Source: CAZLGM01 sp964558875
GTDB lineage: Bacteria > Desulfobacterota > Desulfobulbia > Desulfobulbales > Desulfocapsaceae
NCBI GenBank assembly: GCA_964558875.1
Contig: CAZLGM010000119.1
Coordinates: 1 to 10,290, forward strand
Length of the DNA stretch: 10,290 nt
Direction of reading: 5' to 3'
The notes under the pieces are model-generated. The model did not search any database and was not told the origin of the DNA. It saw only the letters and a list, made by a program, of their open reading frames with translations. Of the stretch, positions 9,235 through 10,290 are shown one piece after another. The position numbers were made by a program, and so were the translations under genes. Position 1 is the first letter of the stretch. Each line of letters opens with the position of its first letter.

Positions 9235-9461
9235 GAACCCTTAACGTTCTGTTTCACTGTATGAAAAACCTGGGAGAAGGTTTCATCAAACGATGCGGGT
9301 GTGACCCTGCCGACCTCAATGAACTTCACCACAATCTCTTTGGTCACTTTGAGAATCTGTTCGTCTGATACCGGCTTGTGAACCGGGGAATTCTGTTTAT
9401 CTTGCATAATTATTGGATTAATGGAGTTGTCAGTTTTTTCATCGAAATCAAGTGCTGTCAT
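9231..9461 (-). CDS. Small helical protein of unknown function, translationally coupled to mpl
   Basis: A protein of 76 residues from the ATG at 9461, or 58 residues from the ATG at 9407 (MQDKQNSP). Neither start has a visible Shine-Dalgarno site, and the outer ATG falls exactly at the end of a palindromic repeat. No signal peptide, membrane segment or cysteine is present. The core VSDEQILKVTKEIVVKFIEVGRVTPASFDETFSQVFHTVKQNV looks wholly helical. Its pattern (T-x-EIV-x3-I-x4-V-P-x2-F-x6-V) is loosely like the N-terminal oligomerisation helices of MucR/Ros regulators, but there is no zinc-finger half; this is only a suggestion. The four-base ATGA overlap with mpl argues that the gene is real and co-expressed with it. 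Function unknown. Confidence 0.65.
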   Translation of the reverse strand: MTALDFDEKTDNSINPIIMQDKQNSPVHKPVSDEQILKVTKEIVVKFIEVGRVTPASFDETFSQVFHTVKQNVKGS

Positions 9462-9524
9462 TGCGAGTGAAACGAAGCAATCTCAGGAAGTTGTATGAGA
9501 TTGCCACGGCCTGCGGCCTCGCAA
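9457..9524. repeat. Palindromic intergenic repeat (GTCATTGCGAG type)
   Basis: The outer arms TTGCGAG (9461-9467) and CTCGCAA (9518-9524) pair perfectly, as do the inner arms GCAATCTCA (9477-9485) and TGAGATTGC (9496-9504). The end GTCATTGCGAG and the inner GAAGCAATCTC match a palindromic repeat that I recall as common in many bacterial genomes (usual ends GTCATTGCGAG and CTCGCAATGAC). Here the right end reads CTCGCAACGG, so that end is altered or replaced. It lies directly upstream of the small gene before mpl. Confidence 0.8.
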
Positions 9525-9574
9525 CGGCCTCTGCTGTCCGAAGAAGGCCAATAATTCAAAAACAGCAGAGGCCG
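9525..9574. repeat. 13-bp perfect inverted repeat next to the palindrome
   Basis: CGGCCTCTGCTGT (9525-9537) is the exact reverse complement of ACAGCAGAGGCCG (9562-9574), with a 24-base loop. It begins one base after the palindromic repeat ends. It is not followed by a T run on either strand, so it is not a typical terminator. It could be a second small repeat element or part of a compound one. Confidence 0.75.
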
Positions 9575-9658
9575 AATCAACGAGAATAACCTGCCAAGCC
9601 ATCCCCACACGAAAAACATCAATACAATAGAATAGACGTTTTTGCTATCGAAATCACG

Positions 9659-9734
9659 GTCCGGAACCAGGTCGACGAGTATTGCTTATAAAGAATCTAG
9701 CCTGAAAGGAAGTAGATAACTCGTCCGGGAGGAC
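9659..9734 (+). ncRNA. Candidate structured RNA element (nested hairpin)
   Basis: GACGAGT (9674-9680) pairs with ACTCGTC (9719-9725). Inside it, TCTA (9696-9699) pairs with TAGA (9713-9716) and CCT (9701-9703) with AGG (9707-9709). Outside, GTCC (9659-9662) can pair with GGAC (9731-9734). I do not recognise a known riboswitch. Chance pairing in AT-rich DNA is a real alternative. Confidence 0.25.
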
Positions 9735-9751
9735 TTTCTGTGGGGCAATTG

Positions 9752-9796
9752 TTTAATGGTATTACATTGGATCGAAATGTCATTTATGCCATAAAA
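9752..9796 (+). ncRNA. Candidate hairpin in the leader region
   Basis: ATGGTAT (9756-9762) pairs with ATGCCAT (9786-9792) with one wobble. ACATT (9764-9768) pairs with AATGT (9776-9780) above it, and TTT (9752-9754) with AAA (9794-9796) below it. A T-rich stretch (GTTTTTCTTT, about 9805-9814) comes eight bases later, which is too far for a standard terminator. Confidence 0.3.
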
Positions 9797-9812
9797 GTAT
9801 GTATGTTTTTCT

Positions 9813-9841
9813 TTGACAGATGGGGAAACATATGTGATCAT
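9813..9841 (+). promoter_or_regulatory. Weak sigma-70-like promoter candidate
   Basis: A perfect -35 box TTGACA (9813-9818) is followed, after 17 bases, by GATCAT (9836-9841), which matches four of six bases of TATAAT. If real, it would give a 5' leader of about 240 bases for the lipoprotein gene at 10089. The poor -10 box keeps confidence low. Confidence 0.3.
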
Positions 9842-9907
9842 GCCATGTCTTACTCTAAATATTTGCTTAGGTATAAATACTCAGCCTTAATCCTGTTGTA
9901 TTTCGCC

Positions 9908-9944
9908 TGATGGAAAAGGGTTTCATCACCCGGTTTTTGTTTTT
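9908..9944 (+). promoter_or_regulatory. Possible attenuator-like hairpin with T tract
   Basis: TGATGGAAA (9908-9916) pairs with TTTCATCA (9921-9928) with one bulged G and the loop AGGG. CCCGG then separates the stem from TTTTTGTTTTT (9934-9944). The gap between stem and T tract is longer than in typical intrinsic terminators, so it could be a weak attenuator or nothing. Confidence 0.25.
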
Positions 9945-10050
9945 AATTTTGCTGTCTATTCATTGCAACAGCATACCTTTTCGATCTGATGCATCCTATG
10001 ACGAAACTACGAGATTTTGGTACAAACACATCATTTGTTTGTCATTTTGA
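9910..10050 (+). CDS. Possible 46-residue hydrophobic small protein (doubtful)
   Basis: An ATG at 9910 opens 46 codons ending in TGA at 10048-10050. The product begins MEKGFITRFLFLILLSIHC, which looks like a short basic start plus a membrane or export segment, and ends ETTRFWYKHIICLSF. No ribosome binding site is visible before the ATG, and the hydrophobic run comes from the same T-rich tract that could belong to an attenuator. It ends 38 bases before the lipoprotein gene. A chance open frame is the simpler reading. Confidence 0.2.
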   Translation: MEKGFITRFLFLILLSIHCNSIPFRSDASYDETTRFWYKHIICLSF

Positions 10051-10060
10051 GAAACGAATG
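10032..10060 (+). promoter_or_regulatory. Hairpin just upstream of the lipoprotein gene's ribosome binding site
   Basis: CATTTGTTT (10032-10040) pairs with AAACGAATG (10052-10060) with one wobble and an 11-base loop. It ends ten bases before AAAGGAG (10071-10077). It might stabilise the mRNA or affect ribosome loading; this is inference from position only. Confidence 0.25.
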
Positions 10061-10088
10061 TGAATCCACAAAAGGAGAACAGAAAGAA

Positions 10089-10290
10089 ATGAAGGTAAAA
10101 AACAGCATCGTAAAACTGGGAACAATTTTGGCTGCATTATTTTTTCTGGCAGGAACCATCAGTTGTGGTGGCGGTAAACAGGCCAAGGTCGAAATCCCTG
10201 AGGCTCTGATTAAGGACTATATTGCCAAACATACACTCATGGTAGACCCTTCTCTGGCACAAGACTATATCAAAGATGAGCAGGCAGCCG
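10089..10290 (+). CDS. Probable lipoprotein, 3' partial, function unknown
   Basis: The gene runs off the right edge; 67 residues are visible. It begins MKVKNSIVKLGTILAALFFLAGTISCGGG, with a basic start, a hydrophobic core and then a Cys followed by GGG. TISC is a permissible though not ideal lipobox (Thr at -3), and a Gly-rich stretch after Cys26 is common in mature lipoproteins, so anchoring in a membrane by lipid is likely. The visible mature part (KVEIPEALIKDYIAKHTLMVDPSLAQDYIKDEQAA) is helical and charged, without a motif I can name. The start is supported by AAAGGAG at 10071-10077, eleven bases upstream. The long, repeat-rich upstream region suggests that it starts its own transcript. 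Confidence 0.8.
   Translation, partial: MKVKNSIVKLGTILAALFFLAGTISCGGGKQAKVEIPEALIKDYIAKHTLMVDPSLAQDYIKDEQAA

Larger units (their letters stand above)
9575..10088. other. Gene-poor leader region upstream of the lipoprotein gene
   Basis: Over 500 AT-rich bases without a confident gene. It holds a nested hairpin (9659-9734), a second long hairpin (9752-9796), a weak promoter-like pair (9813-9841), a hairpin followed by T5GT5 (9908-9944), a 46-codon open frame (9910-10050) and a hairpin just before the next gene's ribosome binding site (10032-10060). Each is weak alone; together they suggest a long structured 5' leader or a small RNA. Confidence 0.45.

Noticed and set aside
9457..9574. CRISPR-like array from the adjacent repeats
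   Set aside because: The repeats are inverted arms of single hairpins, not direct repeats with regular spacers, and no cas gene is present.

Overview
The window looks like ordinary bacterial chromosome from a Gram-negative anaerobe, most likely a Desulfobacterota (delta-proteobacterial, perhaps Desulfobulbales-like) lineage. That placement is an inference: it rests on the style of the Mrp, SelB, TilS and Mpl proteins, a mid-range base composition, and two kinds of dispersed palindromic intergenic repeat that I associate with such genomes. No database search was possible. A run of exactly 100 N (3648-3747) marks a scaffold gap of unknown true size.

Layout: (1) the 3' part of an Mrp/NBP35-type iron-sulfur carrier ATPase, running in from the left edge; (2) a small glyoxalase-II-like metallo-beta-lactamase-fold hydrolase; (3) an intergenic palindromic repeat; (4) selB, the selenocysteine-specific elongation factor; (5) the assembly gap, which cuts off the C-terminus of a convergent tilS (tRNA-Ile lysidine synthase, TTG start); (6) divergent from tilS, a large single gene for an exported 797-residue protein that I do not recognise, followed by a strong intrinsic terminator; (7) on the minus strand, a small helical protein whose stop overlaps the start of mpl (murein tripeptide ligase); (8) about 630 bases without a convincing gene, holding a second palindromic repeat, an adjacent 13-bp inverted repeat and several candidate RNA hairpins; (9) the start of a probable lipoprotein gene running off the right edge.

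Most genes are housekeeping: Fe-S cluster delivery, detoxification, translation (SelB, TilS) and peptidoglycan recycling (Mpl). They do not form one pathway. SelB implies that the organism makes selenoproteins.

The most novel item is the exported protein at 5249-7642. It has a signal peptide, then six tandem copies of a lysine-rich cysteine module (four copies share the spacing CC-x12-C-x17-C exactly), then four probable beta-sandwich domains of the kind found in surface proteins. One module has lost two cysteines at once while keeping its length, which points to a specific disulfide pairing. The second area worth attention is the structured, repeat-rich leader region at 9457-10088.
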